NCBI GenBank assembly: GCA_902530885.1
Contig: CACABZ010000004.1
Location: forward strand, 1-64,000
DNA: 64,000 nucleotides
Direction: 5' to 3'
Origin: an uncultured Pelagibacteraceae bacterium
GTDB taxonomy: Bacteria; Pseudomonadota; Alphaproteobacteria; Pelagibacterales; Pelagibacteraceae
Within the stretch, counting starts at the first letter, position 1; each line of letters starts with the position of its first letter. Under the pieces are notes generated by a model. That model was not told the DNA's origin and did not search any database. It saw only the letters and a list, made by a program, of their open reading frames with translations. Made by a program: the position numbers and the translations under genes. Below are positions 25,164 to 35,956 of the stretch, piece after piece.

Positions 25164-26714
25164 TTATAGCTGAATGTCTTTTTTAATTACAGAGTTTGTG
25201 AGTTGAACTGTTTCAAAATCTGAGAGATTATTTTGTTTTATTATCTGTTCTAAAATTTCAGTATATTCTTTACCTGTTTGAGCATATCTATCTAATGTAT
25301 CAGTTAAATCTAAACCTTTAATTTTTTTATTCCTTTTCCTTAAACTTGATCTTTTTTCCCTAAAAGAGGAATAGCCTTTATGAGTATTTAAGTTGTTTTT
25401 ATAAGCCTTAACAGACGCTCTTAAAATAGGAAATCTCAAAATTTTGTGACCTTCATGCTTACCTTTATTAAGTGGTTCTATCCCTTGGCCAGTCCAAGTC
25501 CATTGACCAAAAATTGCGTTACCTTCTAAAGCAAATCTTGATGTTCCCCAACCACTTTCTTTTGCTGCTTGAGCAAGCGCAATTGAAACTGGTATTGTAT
25601 CCATTCTTTTTGCCAACTCTTTCATATCAGAATTTTTTACTTTATATTCTCTAAGTTTAAGTCTTAGCCAAGATTTTTCCTTATCAGTAGTCATTTTTTT
25701 TGAAGTTATTTTTTTAAGCTTCATTCTATCATCCAAAATCTTCTCATTTTCAGCAACCACCAATGGCAATACTATTTTTATAAAAGTTTCTTTTTTTAAT
25801 TGTGTATCTTTAATCTCATTTAAATCTTTTGGAAATTGAGTAAAATAAATAGGCTTGACTTTCTTTTGATATCTTACTGTTTTTAAATCATACTCCACAT
25901 CTTCGAATAAACTCAAAACCGTCTCGGTTTTAATATTTAAATTTGGCAATACTAATTCTGTAACTTGACTTGGAGATTTTTCTTTTTTTGGCTCAGGTTT
26001 TTTTGGCTCAGGTTTTTTTGGCTGTATTTTCTCAACTTTTTTCTTAGGTTTTTTTTCTATTTGCTTCTCTATATCTTTTTTTTCTTCCGCTTTTTTTTCA
26101 ATTTTTTTTGATTTATCTTTATCAATTTGAACTAATTCAGAATTGTTTTGGTTGTAATTTTCTTTTAATGTAAAAAAGATTATACCAATCGCACATACAA
26201 AAACCACTAAACCAAACCCTTTAACTAATTTGTTAGTTTGTTTTTCTTCAACTTTAGAGGTGTAAAAGCTGCTGAATGTATCAACAAGAGCGTTTGAGAT
26301 AAAACCAGTCACTGTACTAAATACTTTAGGAAATGTATTTAAAATACCAATACCAATATTTCCAGTATTTCTCCATAATCTCACAAAAAAATTACCAACT
26401 CCCCCAGTAGTATCATCGTATAGCCCTGTCGCTCCCTTTTTTGTTTTTTTAAAAAACCTTCCTACATCACCAGTTGTTTCGCTGTAGAATCCTGAAAATC
26501 CTTTTCCCGCTTTTGAGATTGGATTTGTGATACTTTTTTTGAAAAAACTAACATTGTGATCTTTTGGAATAGGTACATTATTTTTTTTAAGAATGTGTTC
26601 TAATTGAGAAGTAGTTAAATTTTTTTTTCTCTTAATGTAATTTTGTATTTCAGATATCTTATAAATATTGGAAAGTTCAAGTAATTTTTCTCTGTAGCTA
26701 ATATTTTTTTTCAT
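25164..26714 (-). CDS. Glucosaminidase-domain (Bax-like) membrane protein
   Basis: IPVSIALAQAAKESGWGTSRFALEGNAIFGQWTW; internal TM and Lys/Pro/Glu-rich linker. Confidence 0.82.
   Translation of the reverse strand: MKKNISYREKLLELSNIYKISEIQNYIKRKKNLTTSQLEHILKKNNVPIPKDHNVSFFKKSITNPISKAGKGFSGFYSETTGDVGRFFKKTKKGATGLYDDTTGGVGNFFVRLWRNTGNIGIGILNTFPKVFSTVTGFISNALVDTFSSFYTSKVEEKQTNKLVKGFGLVVFVCAIGIIFFTLKENYNQNNSELVQIDKDKSKKIEKKAEEKKDIEKQIEKKPKKKVEKIQPKKPEPKKPEPKKEKSPSQVTELVLPNLNIKTETVLSLFEDVEYDLKTVRYQKKVKPIYFTQFPKDLNEIKDTQLKKETFIKIVLPLVVAENEKILDDRMKLKKITSKKMTTDKEKSWLRLKLREYKVKNSDMKELAKRMDTIPVSIALAQAAKESGWGTSRFALEGNAIFGQWTWTGQGIEPLNKGKHEGHKILRFPILRASVKAYKNNLNTHKGYSSFREKRSSLRKRNKKIKGLDLTDTLDRYAQTGKEYTEILEQIIKQNNLSDFETVQLTNSVIKKDIQL
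25983..26023. repeat. 15-bp tandem repeat (TTTTTTTGGCTCAGG) encoding a PEPKK linker
   Basis: Two full and one partial copies read directly. Confidence 0.85.
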
Positions 26715-27278
26715 TTAGACCGCCTCGACTGAATTAACTTCTTTAACATAATGTTTCAATAAATTCTGTACACCTTGTTTTAAAGTCATAAGTGAGCTAG
26801 GACATCCAGAGCACGCTCCTTGCAGCTCAACTTTTACAACTCCCCCGCTGAAAGATTTGAATTTAATATCTCCACCATCTCTGGCAACAGCGGGTCTTAT
26901 TTTAGTATCTAATACTTCTTTAATTTTAGATATGGTCTCGTTTTCGTCAGAATTTTTATTTTCTGATCTATTATATAAAATAGGTTTATCATTTTTTTCA
27001 AAATAATCATTTAAGTGAGAAATAACCATTGGTTTTAAGCTATCCCATGAAACATTTTTTTCTTTTTTTACAGTTAAAAAATTATCGGAAATCAATATTA
27101 ATTCAACGCCAGTGAAACTTAAGATTTCCTTTACAAATGGAATATTGATTTTATTTAAATTAGTTTTTCTAAATTCCTCTGTACCAACTTTTGATAAAAT
27201 TTTTTGAGATAAAAATTTTAAAGAATCTGGGTTTGGTGTCTGCTCTACTTGTATCATTGAAACATTTATATTACACAA
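26715..27278 (-). CDS. nfu: Nfu/NifU-type Fe-S scaffold protein
   Basis: N-terminal Nfu domain (TPNPDSLKF) plus [28 protein letters not shown]. Confidence 0.93.
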   Translation of the reverse strand: MCNINVSMIQVEQTPNPDSLKFLSQKILSKVGTEEFRKTNLNKINIPFVKEILSFTGVELILISDNFLTVKKEKNVSWDSLKPMVISHLNDYFEKNDKPILYNRSENKNSDENETISKIKEVLDTKIRPAVARDGGDIKFKSFSGGVVKVELQGACSGCPSSLMTLKQGVQNLLKHYVKEVNSVEAV

Positions 27279-28272
27279 ATCCCACTATTTCACGTATCTT
27301 TTTTAAGTTTTCCTCAGCTATAATATTAGCTTTTTCTCTGCCTTTTTTTAATACATCTTCTAGGTGTTTTTTATCATTTAATAATTTAGCAATATTTGAT
27401 CCTATCGGACTAATTGTCTCAACCACTTTTTCTGTTAATTGATTTTTAAAATAAGAAAAATTTTTACCGGCAAATTCAGTAATTGTTTTCTGAATTTCTT
27501 GTTCTGATAAATCTGAATATATACTTAATAAATTAAAAGCCTCAGGTCTTATTTCGTAGTCTTTAATGTTATCAGTAATTGGATCGGTATCAGTTTTAGC
27601 TTTTTTAATTTTTTTTACTATTTCGTCAGCACTATCTTTAAGATTAATTCTTGAATAATCGGAGTCTTCCGACTTACTCATCTTTTTTGTTCCATCTCTT
27701 AAACTCATTATTCTTGAAATATTTTTTTGTATTAATGGTTCTGGTAAAGGAAAAAAATTATCAACCTTGAAATCGTTATTGAACTTTTGAGCAATATCTC
27801 TAGAAAGCTCTAAGTGTTGTTTCTGATCTTCCCCCACTGGTACATGAGTTGCTTTATATAGCAAAATATCTGCAGCCATTAAATTTGGATATATATATAA
27901 CCCCACACTGGCTTTCTCTTTATCCTTACCTGCTTTATCTTTAAATTGTGTCATTCGATTGAGCCAGCCAACTCTGCAAACACAATTTAAAATCCAAGCT
28001 AGTTCAGCATGACCGCTAACAGATGATTGATTGAATATAATGCTTTTTTTTTCATCTAGTCCTGAGGCTAAAAAACCAGCAGTAGTTTCTAAGATATTTG
28101 AATTCAGCTCTTTAGGATCTTGAAATGTCGTAATGGCATGTAAATCTACGACACAATAAAGACAATCCATTTTTTTTTGAAGAGATACAAAACTTTTTAA
28201 AGCACCTAGATAATTACCTAAATGAAGATTACCTGTTGGTTGAACTCCTGAAAATACTAATTTTTTGCTCAT
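27271..28272 (-). CDS. trpS: Tryptophanyl-tRNA synthetase
   Basis: [23 protein letters not shown]. Confidence 0.97.
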   Translation of the reverse strand: MSKKLVFSGVQPTGNLHLGNYLGALKSFVSLQKKMDCLYCVVDLHAITTFQDPKELNSNILETTAGFLASGLDEKKSIIFNQSSVSGHAELAWILNCVCRVGWLNRMTQFKDKAGKDKEKASVGLYIYPNLMAADILLYKATHVPVGEDQKQHLELSRDIAQKFNNDFKVDNFFPLPEPLIQKNISRIMSLRDGTKKMSKSEDSDYSRINLKDSADEIVKKIKKAKTDTDPITDNIKDYEIRPEAFNLLSIYSDLSEQEIQKTITEFAGKNFSYFKNQLTEKVVETISPIGSNIAKLLNDKKHLEDVLKKGREKANIIAEENLKKIREIVGFV

Positions 28273-28273
28273 A

Positions 28274-29800
28274 TTAATCTGCTTTAAATTTTTTAATATT
28301 TAATACTTTTAATAAATAACAAATTAAAAAATACATTATAGCAATAAAGATTACTATAAATAATAAATAAAGAATTTTATAGTTGCTTGTATATGCTAAA
28401 TTTTCACTAAAATGATTGATACTCTGATAAAAAATATAAGACATTATTGAGGTCGATAAAGTTATTTTTAACAGATTTCTATAAACTATGGATTCTATTT
28501 TAAAATAATTCTTATTGAATAGAATAAACAAATAATAACTAACACCAATCCAAGATGAGATTGTAGTGGCTATAGGAATTATAATAAATCCAACTTCTCG
28601 AAAAAACATTACACTTATTATTAGATTTATTATAACTATTATTAGTGAAACTCTAAAAGGTGTCAAAGTATTATCTCTAGCAAAGAAGAAGTTGGCAAAT
28701 ATTTTTAAAACTGCAAAAGCTGGTATACCGTATCCAAAATACTTTAATGCCATTGATGTCATTTTGATATCATTTTCACTAAATGACCCGTAACCAAATA
28801 ATGCGTTAACTATTTCGTCTGAACCAATAACTAATGCAGCAGCAGCAGGTAATGACAATAACAAAGATAATTCTAAAGATCGATTTTGCAGTTTATTTAT
28901 TTTGTTAATTTTTTTAAATTTGATAAGTCGACTTAACATGGGTAAAGAAACAGTACTAACCGCTATACCAGCAACAGCGAGATTTATTTGATAAATTCTG
29001 TCTGCATAATACAAATATGATATGGCTCCCGCTTGAAAAGAAGCTATAATAGTCCCAATTAAAATGTTTATTTGAGTAACTCCAGATGAAAAAATGCTTG
29101 GTAAAAGTTTTTTTAAAAAAAATTTAACTTTTCTTCCAATTTTATTTTTAAAAACAAAAGAGGGCTTATAATATTTTAAAGATACAAATATTAAAAATAT
29201 TAATTGTATTAAACCTGCTAATGAAACAGCATATGATAAGTTTAAAGCATAATCTAACTTTAGAAAATAAGATGCTACTAATGACAAGATCATAATTATA
29301 TTTAAAAGTATTGGAGCAGCAGCTGCAGCTGCAAATTTATTTTCTGAATTCAGTATGCCTGCAAAAAAAGATGACAAACTAACAAATGCCAAAAACGGGA
29401 AAGTGATTCTGGTAAACTCGACTGCAATATCAAATTTTAAGTCATCACCTGCAAAACCAGGAGCAATTATGTAAACTACAAAAGGTGTAAAAATTTCAAC
29501 TATAAGAATTACTATTAATAAGGCTAGAGTTAATAGTGATAAGACTTCATCGGCAAATTTCTTCGCAACAAATTTACCTCTCACTTTTTGTGATGTGTAG
29601 CTTGGGATAAACGCAGCGTTAAAAGTACCCTCTGCAAATAATCTTCTGAAAGTGTTTGGTAGTCTAAATGCAACAAAAAATGCATCGGCATATATTGATG
29701 AACCTAAAAAAAAAGCTATTAAAATGTCCCTGAAATAACCAAGAACTCGGCTCAACATGGTATAAAAACTAAATACGGTGGCAGAAGACAATATATTCAT
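28274..29800 (-). CDS. murJ: Lipid II flippase MurJ/MviN
   Basis: Multi-[37 protein letters not shown]. Confidence 0.95.
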   Translation of the reverse strand: MNILSSATVFSFYTMLSRVLGYFRDILIAFFLGSSIYADAFFVAFRLPNTFRRLFAEGTFNAAFIPSYTSQKVRGKFVAKKFADEVLSLLTLALLIVILIVEIFTPFVVYIIAPGFAGDDLKFDIAVEFTRITFPFLAFVSLSSFFAGILNSENKFAAAAAAPILLNIIMILSLVASYFLKLDYALNLSYAVSLAGLIQLIFLIFVSLKYYKPSFVFKNKIGRKVKFFLKKLLPSIFSSGVTQINILIGTIIASFQAGAISYLYYADRIYQINLAVAGIAVSTVSLPMLSRLIKFKKINKINKLQNRSLELSLLLSLPAAAALVIGSDEIVNALFGYGSFSENDIKMTSMALKYFGYGIPAFAVLKIFANFFFARDNTLTPFRVSLIIVIINLIISVMFFREVGFIIIPIATTISSWIGVSYYLFILFNKNYFKIESIVYRNLLKITLSTSIMSYIFYQSINHFSENLAYTSNYKILYLLFIVIFIAIMYFLICYLLKVLNIKKFKAD

Positions 29801-29857
29801 ATTTAAGACAAAATTATCAGTGATATATTCATTTATATATTACATACTCAAAATCCA

Positions 29858-32143
29858 ATGACAAAAAAATCAAAAATTGATCATTATACAGATAAAGAAG
29901 CCTTAGACTTTCATATAGGTAATAAGTCTGGCAAAATTGAGGTTAATTCATCAAAACCTTTGATTTCCAAAAGAGATTTATCACTTGCATATTCCCCTGG
30001 AGTTGCAGCTCCAGTAAAAGAGATTTCCAAAGACTCGTCAAAAGCATATGATTATACATCTAAGGGAAATTTAGTAGCTGTAATAAGTAATGGTTCCGCA
30101 ATTCTTGGTTTGGGAAATCTTGGATCACTAGCCTCTAAGCCAGTCATGGAGGGAAAGGCTGTATTATTTAAAAGATTTGCAGATATAGACTCAATAGATA
30201 TTGAGATAGACAATAATAGTGTAGAAGAAATAATTTCCACAATTAAAAACATTGCGGGGACCTTCGGCGGTATTAATTTAGAGGACATAGCGGCCCCAGA
30301 TTGTTTTATAATTGAACAAAAGCTTAAAGAAATTTTAGATATACCAGTCTTCCACGATGACCAACATGGAACTGCCATTATAACTACTGCTGCATTAATT
30401 AACGCTTTAGATATTTCTAAAAAAAATATTCGTGAAGTTAAAATAGTTGTTAATGGCGCAGGTGCTTCAGCAATAGCTTGTACAAATTTATTTAAAAAAA
30501 TTGGTGTCAAAAATGAAAATGTGATTATGTGCGATAGAAAAGGTATAATTTACAAAGGACGGGATAAAGTTGATCAATTTAAATCAGCTCACGCTATTGA
30601 CACAAAATTTAGAACTTTAGAAGATGCAATGAAAGGGGCAGACGTTTTTTTAGGTTTGTCAGCTAAAGATGTAGTAAATCGTAATATGATTAAGTCAATG
30701 GCAAAAAACCCAATAGTATTTGCTTGTGCCAACCCTGATCCAGAAATTAAACCTGAAATAATCAATGAAGTACGAGACGATGTGATAATTGCGACAGGTA
30801 GATCAGATTATCCAAATCAAGTAAATAACTTGATTGGTTTTCCATATATATTTAGAGGTGCTTTGGATGTTAGAGCTAAAATAATAAATGATGAAATGAA
30901 AGTAGCCGCTGCCAACGCGATTGCTTTACTAGCAAGAGAAGATGTACCTGATGAAGTTGTTTCTGCTTATGGTGGAGATAGACCTAAATATGGCAAAAAT
31001 TATATTATACCTTCTACTTTTGATCCTAGGCTAGTTAGAAGAATTCCAGCAGCTGTAGCCGACGCAGCGATAAAAAGTGGTGTAGCAAGAAAAAAAATAG
31101 ATGACTTAGAAAATTACAAAGATCAATTATCAGCTAGGTTAGATCCATCGATGTCTTTAATGCAAGGAATTAACTCCAAAGTAAAAAAAAGTCCAAAGAG
31201 AGTTGTGTTTGCCGAAGGTGAAGATGAGAATATGTTAAAGGCTGCAATTGAATTTGGAAAAAATAAGCTTGGTCAGCCAATTGTAATAGGAAATGAAAAA
31301 AGGGTAAAAGAAGCTTTAAATAAAATAGGACTCGATGATAATTTCAAGATAGAAATAATAAATTCAACCGATAAACAAAAACGAGATAAATATTCAAAAT
31401 ATTTATACAAAAAACTTCAACGAACCGGTCAATTAGAAAGGGATGTTGATAGATTGGTCCGTAACGATAGAATAGCCTTTGGTTCTTCAATGGTGGCCTG
31501 TAAAGATGCTGATGCAATGGTCACAGGAAATATTAGACATTATGCGGCTTCAATTGAAAAATTAAAACATGTTTGCGATGCTAGAAAGGGTGAACCAATT
31601 TTTGGAATGACAATGATTATTTTTAAAGGTCGTACGATCCTAGTTGCTGATACAAACGTTGAGGATTTCCCTTCCTCAGAAAGATTAGTAGAAATTTCCA
31701 AATCTTGTGTAAGAGTATCAAAGCTTTTTGGTTTTGATCCCAAAGTAGCTTTTTTGTCCCACTCAACTTTTGGAAAACCTATTTCAAGAAATACTAAGCA
31801 TGTTAGAGAAGCAATCGAAATTTTAAAAGAAGAAAAAGTGGATTTCGACTTCGATGGAGAGATGCAGCCTGACGTTGCTTTAAATCCTATTTATCAAGAT
31901 ATTTATCCATTTTCAAAAATTGTTGGAAAAGCAAACATTTTAATCATGCCTGCTTTACACAGCGCAGCTATATCTACAAAACTTATGAAATCATTTGGTG
32001 GCGCTAAATTAATTGGTCCACTTTTAATTGGATTAGATTTGCCTATTGAGGTAGCGCCATTAAGATCAAGCACTTCCGACATCTTAAATTTAGCGTCTAT
32101 TGCAGCATATTCGGCAGATGTGATTGATTATAATAAGGACTAA
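29858..32143 (+). CDS. maeB: NADP-dependent malic enzyme with phosphotransacetylase-like domain
   Basis: DLSLAYSPGVAAPVKEI, FHDDQHGTAI, C-terminal PTA-like domain. Confidence 0.94.
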   Translation: MTKKSKIDHYTDKEALDFHIGNKSGKIEVNSSKPLISKRDLSLAYSPGVAAPVKEISKDSSKAYDYTSKGNLVAVISNGSAILGLGNLGSLASKPVMEGKAVLFKRFADIDSIDIEIDNNSVEEIISTIKNIAGTFGGINLEDIAAPDCFIIEQKLKEILDIPVFHDDQHGTAIITTAALINALDISKKNIREVKIVVNGAGASAIACTNLFKKIGVKNENVIMCDRKGIIYKGRDKVDQFKSAHAIDTKFRTLEDAMKGADVFLGLSAKDVVNRNMIKSMAKNPIVFACANPDPEIKPEIINEVRDDVIIATGRSDYPNQVNNLIGFPYIFRGALDVRAKIINDEMKVAAANAIALLAREDVPDEVVSAYGGDRPKYGKNYIIPSTFDPRLVRRIPAAVADAAIKSGVARKKIDDLENYKDQLSARLDPSMSLMQGINSKVKKSPKRVVFAEGEDENMLKAAIEFGKNKLGQPIVIGNEKRVKEALNKIGLDDNFKIEIINSTDKQKRDKYSKYLYKKLQRTGQLERDVDRLVRNDRIAFGSSMVACKDADAMVTGNIRHYAASIEKLKHVCDARKGEPIFGMTMIIFKGRTILVADTNVEDFPSSERLVEISKSCVRVSKLFGFDPKVAFLSHSTFGKPISRNTKHVREAIEILKEEKVDFDFDGEMQPDVALNPIYQDIYPFSKIVGKANILIMPALHSAAISTKLMKSFGGAKLIGPLLIGLDLPIEVAPLRSSTSDILNLASIAAYSADVIDYNKD

Positions 32144-32721
32144 AGTTTATTTCTACTAAGTTCGGTTGCGAGATATATGGATGGTATAATTTCCTCCACA
32201 TCATATATTTTATTTGCTTCAGATATCACTTGCTTTTTTTCATTATCATCCATTGCAATACCAAAAATATATATTTTTCTATTAATTGTCTCTAAAGTAT
32301 AATTTCTTGATTTAGTTATTTTATTTAATATTAAGGCTGTTCTAAGTTGACTGGTAATAAGAATATCTTTTGCAGTACTTTTAAAATTTGAATTACCTTT
32401 AATTGTAATCGCATTTTTAACCTCTCTAACACCCTTTGTTTCCCATGCTAACTTTGTTATTTTTATCTTTTCCTCTGGATCATCCACCTTACCTGATAAA
32501 AATATTCTTCCATCCAAAACCTCAACTTGAATATTAATAAAATATTTTTTTTCATTCAAAGATAGTCTGGCTACAAGATTTTTTTGCATAATTGTATCAT
32601 CTATTTGCATTCCAATTGTTCTTGGATCAAATGTAATGTCAACACCAGCACCAAACCGAGTTGCAGGAGAACAACCTAAAAGAAAAATTATTATTATTGA
32701 TATTGATAAAAATAATCTCAT
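32140..32721 (-). CDS. BON-domain lipoprotein
   Basis: Lipobox LLGC; two BON-like repeats. Confidence 0.8.
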   Translation of the reverse strand: MRLFLSISIIIIFLLGCSPATRFGAGVDITFDPRTIGMQIDDTIMQKNLVARLSLNEKKYFINIQVEVLDGRIFLSGKVDDPEEKIKITKLAWETKGVREVKNAITIKGNSNFKSTAKDILITSQLRTALILNKITKSRNYTLETINRKIYIFGIAMDDNEKKQVISEANKIYDVEEIIPSIYLATELSRNKL

Positions 32722-33551
32722 TTTTTATATTTTAAGTAAAAATTATATATAATTTTTTTTGGTACATTATTTTTTTTTGTTATTAATTTTATAATATCTT
32801 TAACCGTATAGCTTTTTTTAGCGTATTTTTTAACTTGTTTTTCAATTTTGCTATAGTTGCTTGTTAGTAAGTCCTTTTTAATCTTAGGGGAAATAACAAT
32901 CGTCAATTCACCTTTAAGCGGAATATCAAACATAACAATTTTATCTATATTATCTCTATAATAGGTTTCATGTTTTTTTGTCATTTCGCGAGCAATAAAA
33001 ATGTTTCTGCCAGAGAAATGTTTTTTAAAAAACTTTATATAAAAATTTATTTTAATTGCAGGCGTAAAAAATATTAAAGAAAATTTATCATTTTTCAATT
33101 TTTTTAAGTTTTTTTCTAGTTCGTTCTCAGTTTTAGGAAGAAAACCATGAAATGTGAATTTTTCTCCAAAGCCTGATAAGCTCATAGCTGCAGTTACCGA
33201 AGACGGCCCTGGAACAACAAAGATATTAATATTTTCCTTTATGCACTCATTTATAATGATATTTCCAGGATCTGATAGAACTGGTGTACCTGCATCAGAT
33301 ATTAAAGACAAAATTTTGCCCTCATTTAAATATCTTATAATTTTCTTAATGGATTTCTTTTCATTAAACTTATGATAAGGGATTAATTTATTTTTTATGT
33401 CAAAATTATTTAATAACTTTAATGAGTGTCTTGTATCCTCACAAAGGATAAAATCAGATTTTTTTAAAGTTTTTACAGCCCTAAAAGTAATATCTTCTAA
33501 ATTTCCAATAGGCGTGGAAACAATGTATAAACCTTTTAATAGAGATTCCAT
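32718..33551 (-). CDS. rsmI: 16S rRNA 2'-O-methyltransferase RsmI
   Basis: LYIVSTPIGNLEDITFRAVKTL, CEDTRHS, ISDAGTPVLSDPG. Confidence 0.95.
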   Translation of the reverse strand: MESLLKGLYIVSTPIGNLEDITFRAVKTLKKSDFILCEDTRHSLKLLNNFDIKNKLIPYHKFNEKKSIKKIIRYLNEGKILSLISDAGTPVLSDPGNIIINECIKENINIFVVPGPSSVTAAMSLSGFGEKFTFHGFLPKTENELEKNLKKLKNDKFSLIFFTPAIKINFYIKFFKKHFSGRNIFIAREMTKKHETYYRDNIDKIVMFDIPLKGELTIVISPKIKKDLLTSNYSKIEKQVKKYAKKSYTVKDIIKLITKKNNVPKKIIYNFYLKYKK

Positions 33552-33553
33552 TT

Positions 33554-34711
33554 ATGTTTAAGTTTTTCATAATATTTATATCATATTTGTTAATTTTCAT
33601 TAATTCATACTCTTTGGCTGATGAGAAAAACAAAATACTCAAGGTTGGCTTATTGGCGCCTTTTAGTGGAGAATATAAAGATTTAGGTCAATCTATAATG
33701 CTCTCTCTTCAATTAGCTTTGAATGAAATAGGCGATGATAACATTACTATACTGCCCAGGGACTCGGGGTCTAACAACGAAGAATTGCTAATAAATTCTA
33801 TAGAGCAATTAAAAGATGAGGGTGTAAAAGTAATAATTGGCCCAATTAATTACAAAGACTTTCCAAAAATTAAGAAATATAGCGACTTGGTTTTTATTTC
33901 CCCTTCAAATACTGATCCAAAAATTCAAAATAACATAATTAGCATCGGTATTAGTTTAGAATCACAAATTAAAGCAATTACAGAATTCATAAAGAAACAA
34001 AAGAAAGCTAAAACAATAATTTTATATCCAAAAAATGAATATACTAATTTGATTGACGCAAAATTAAGTAATTTACAATTAAGTAATTATAAAGTTTTTA
34101 AATATAATCCTGATCCTAAAAAATTAACTGGTGATATAGAAAAACTTACAAATTATAAACAAAGAAAGATAAACTTACAATCTAGAGTAAAAATGCTTGA
34201 GAATAAAGATGATGAAGCTTCAAAAATTGAACTAAAAAAATTGGAGCAAAGATATACAATTGGTAAAATTAATTTTGACTCTGTTATAATTATTGATTTT
34301 GGAAATAGTCTTAAAAGTGTTTTAACATCTTTAGTGTTTGTTGACGTAGATCAATCAGACGTTCTAATAACAACTGTAAATCAATGGTTTGATAAGAGTA
34401 TTTTTTTGGAGAATTCAATTGATACTTTATACTACCCATCAATTAATCAAAAAAATTTTATTAAATATAAAGATAAATTTTCAAAAGTATTTGGAACAAA
34501 TCCAAGTGAAATTACTATTCTCACTTATGATGCCTTGGGTTTGATTTATTACGTTTGGAAAAAAAATGACAATAAAATAGATTCTCTCAAAGATTTTGTA
34601 ATCAAAGAGAGAATAAAAGGCAAAATAGGGGCTTTTAATTTTAAGAATGGTCAGTTTTTACAAGAACTTGACATTTATAAAGTATCAAATAAAAAATTTA
34701 AAAAATTTTAA
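33554..34711 (+). CDS. Periplasmic-binding-fold protein, LpoA-like penicillin-binding protein activator
   Basis: Signal peptide; KVGLLAPFSGEYKDLGQSIMLSLQLALNEI; divergent from rsmI. Confidence 0.75.
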   Translation: MFKFFIIFISYLLIFINSYSLADEKNKILKVGLLAPFSGEYKDLGQSIMLSLQLALNEIGDDNITILPRDSGSNNEELLINSIEQLKDEGVKVIIGPINYKDFPKIKKYSDLVFISPSNTDPKIQNNIISIGISLESQIKAITEFIKKQKKAKTIILYPKNEYTNLIDAKLSNLQLSNYKVFKYNPDPKKLTGDIEKLTNYKQRKINLQSRVKMLENKDDEASKIELKKLEQRYTIGKINFDSVIIIDFGNSLKSVLTSLVFVDVDQSDVLITTVNQWFDKSIFLENSIDTLYYPSINQKNFIKYKDKFSKVFGTNPSEITILTYDALGLIYYVWKKNDNKIDSLKDFVIKERIKGKIGAFNFKNGQFLQELDIYKVSNKKFKKF

Positions 34712-35284
34712 TTTCTTTTTTAATTTTTTAAAGGCTATGCTTCTATGATCAATTTTCAATTTTTTTTGAAGGTTCATTTGCCCAAAAGTGGTTTTAGAAC
34801 CATAAGGTACAAAGATTGGATCATAACCAAATCCCTTGGTTCCAATTATTCTGCTAGAGATTTGTCCTGAAATTGTTCCAATTGAAGTAACAATTTTCTT
34901 ATTACTTAACTTAATGGAAAGACTGCACACAAATCTAGCATCTTTATTTCTTTTTTTTTTCATTTTTTTTAATATTACTTTCATAGCTTTATTGAAACCT
35001 CCATACCTTTTTGCCCATCGTGCGGAGTAAATTCCAGGTCTATTTTTTAAACATTTGATCTCTAAGCCTGAGTCATCTGATAAAGATACTAAGTTTGATT
35101 TTTTATAAAAAAAATTAGCTTTAAGTTCAGAATTAGATTTAAAAGTTTTGCCTGTTTCTCTTGGAGCTTTAATATTTAAACTTTTTGGTGAGATTTTTTT
35201 GATTTTTTTACTAATTAATTTGCTTATTTCTTTAAATTTTCCCTCATTATGGGTACCAATTAACAGTATGTTTTTTTTTATCAT
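34685..35284 (-). CDS. rdgB: RdgB/HAM1 nucleotide pyrophosphatase
   Basis: GTHNEGKFKEI, SLSDDSGLEI, GFGYDPIFVP. Confidence 0.93.
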   Translation of the reverse strand: MIKKNILLIGTHNEGKFKEISKLISKKIKKISPKSLNIKAPRETGKTFKSNSELKANFFYKKSNLVSLSDDSGLEIKCLKNRPGIYSARWAKRYGGFNKAMKVILKKMKKKRNKDARFVCSLSIKLSNKKIVTSIGTISGQISSRIIGTKGFGYDPIFVPYGSKTTFGQMNLQKKLKIDHRSIAFKKLKKKLKFFKFFI

Positions 35285-35320
35285 TTCGCTCTAGTAATTG
35301 TATTTTTCCATATTATATAA

Positions 35321-35896
35321 ATGTATATGAGCGAATCTAACAAAGACGAAAATACAAATAAAGATAATAAGCAATTATCTGAAGAAGAACCTGTTAAAGA
35401 AAATACAGAGCAATCCCTTGAAGACAAATTAAAATCATCAGAGGAAAAGCTTCTTAGAGCATTAGCAGACTCGGAAAATCAAAGGAGAAGATTTGAAAAA
35501 GAAGTTAAAGAAGCGTTCGACTTTGGTGGATTTAATTTTGCTAGAGAAATATTAACTTTGTTAGACAATTTACAGAGAGCAAAAAAGTCAATGTCCGAAG
35601 ATGAAGTTTTAACAAAAAGCAAAGAATTTGAAAAATTTTTAAAAAATTTCGAAATAATTGAAAATGATTTAATTTCAACTTTTGAAAAGAATAAAATCAC
35701 AAAAATAAAATGTTTAAATAAAAAATTTGACCCAAATTTTCATCAAGCAATGCTTGAAATTGAAGATGATAAGGTAGAGCCAGGAACTATTATACAAGAA
35801 ATTCAATCAGGTTTTATGTTTGGTGAGAGACTGCTAAGACCCTCATTTGTAGGTATTTCTAAGAAAAAAGATACAAAAAACAAGAAAAAAAACTAG
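35321..35896 (+). CDS. grpE: Nucleotide exchange factor GrpE
   Basis: ADSENQRRRFEKE, LLRPSFVGIS; upstream of dnaK. Confidence 0.93.
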   Translation: MYMSESNKDENTNKDNKQLSEEEPVKENTEQSLEDKLKSSEEKLLRALADSENQRRRFEKEVKEAFDFGGFNFAREILTLLDNLQRAKKSMSEDEVLTKSKEFEKFLKNFEIIENDLISTFEKNKITKIKCLNKKFDPNFHQAMLEIEDDKVEPGTIIQEIQSGFMFGERLLRPSFVGISKKKDTKNKKKN

Positions 35897-35903
35897 AAAC
35901 ATG

Positions 35904-35932
35904 ACTTGTAGAAAAATTTTTAGACCCCATAT
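35904..35932 (+). promoter_or_regulatory. Candidate sigma-32 (RpoH) promoter for dnaK
   Basis: CTTGTAG-N13-CCCCATATA in the grpE-dnaK intergenic region. Confidence 0.75.
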
Positions 35933-35956
35933 AAATATTATTAATAAAGGAAAATT

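Noticed and set aside
35285-35320. RpoH-like promoter upstream of grpE
   Set aside because: TTCCATAT resembles a -10, but no -35 match at the 13-nt spacing seen for dnaK and hslV.
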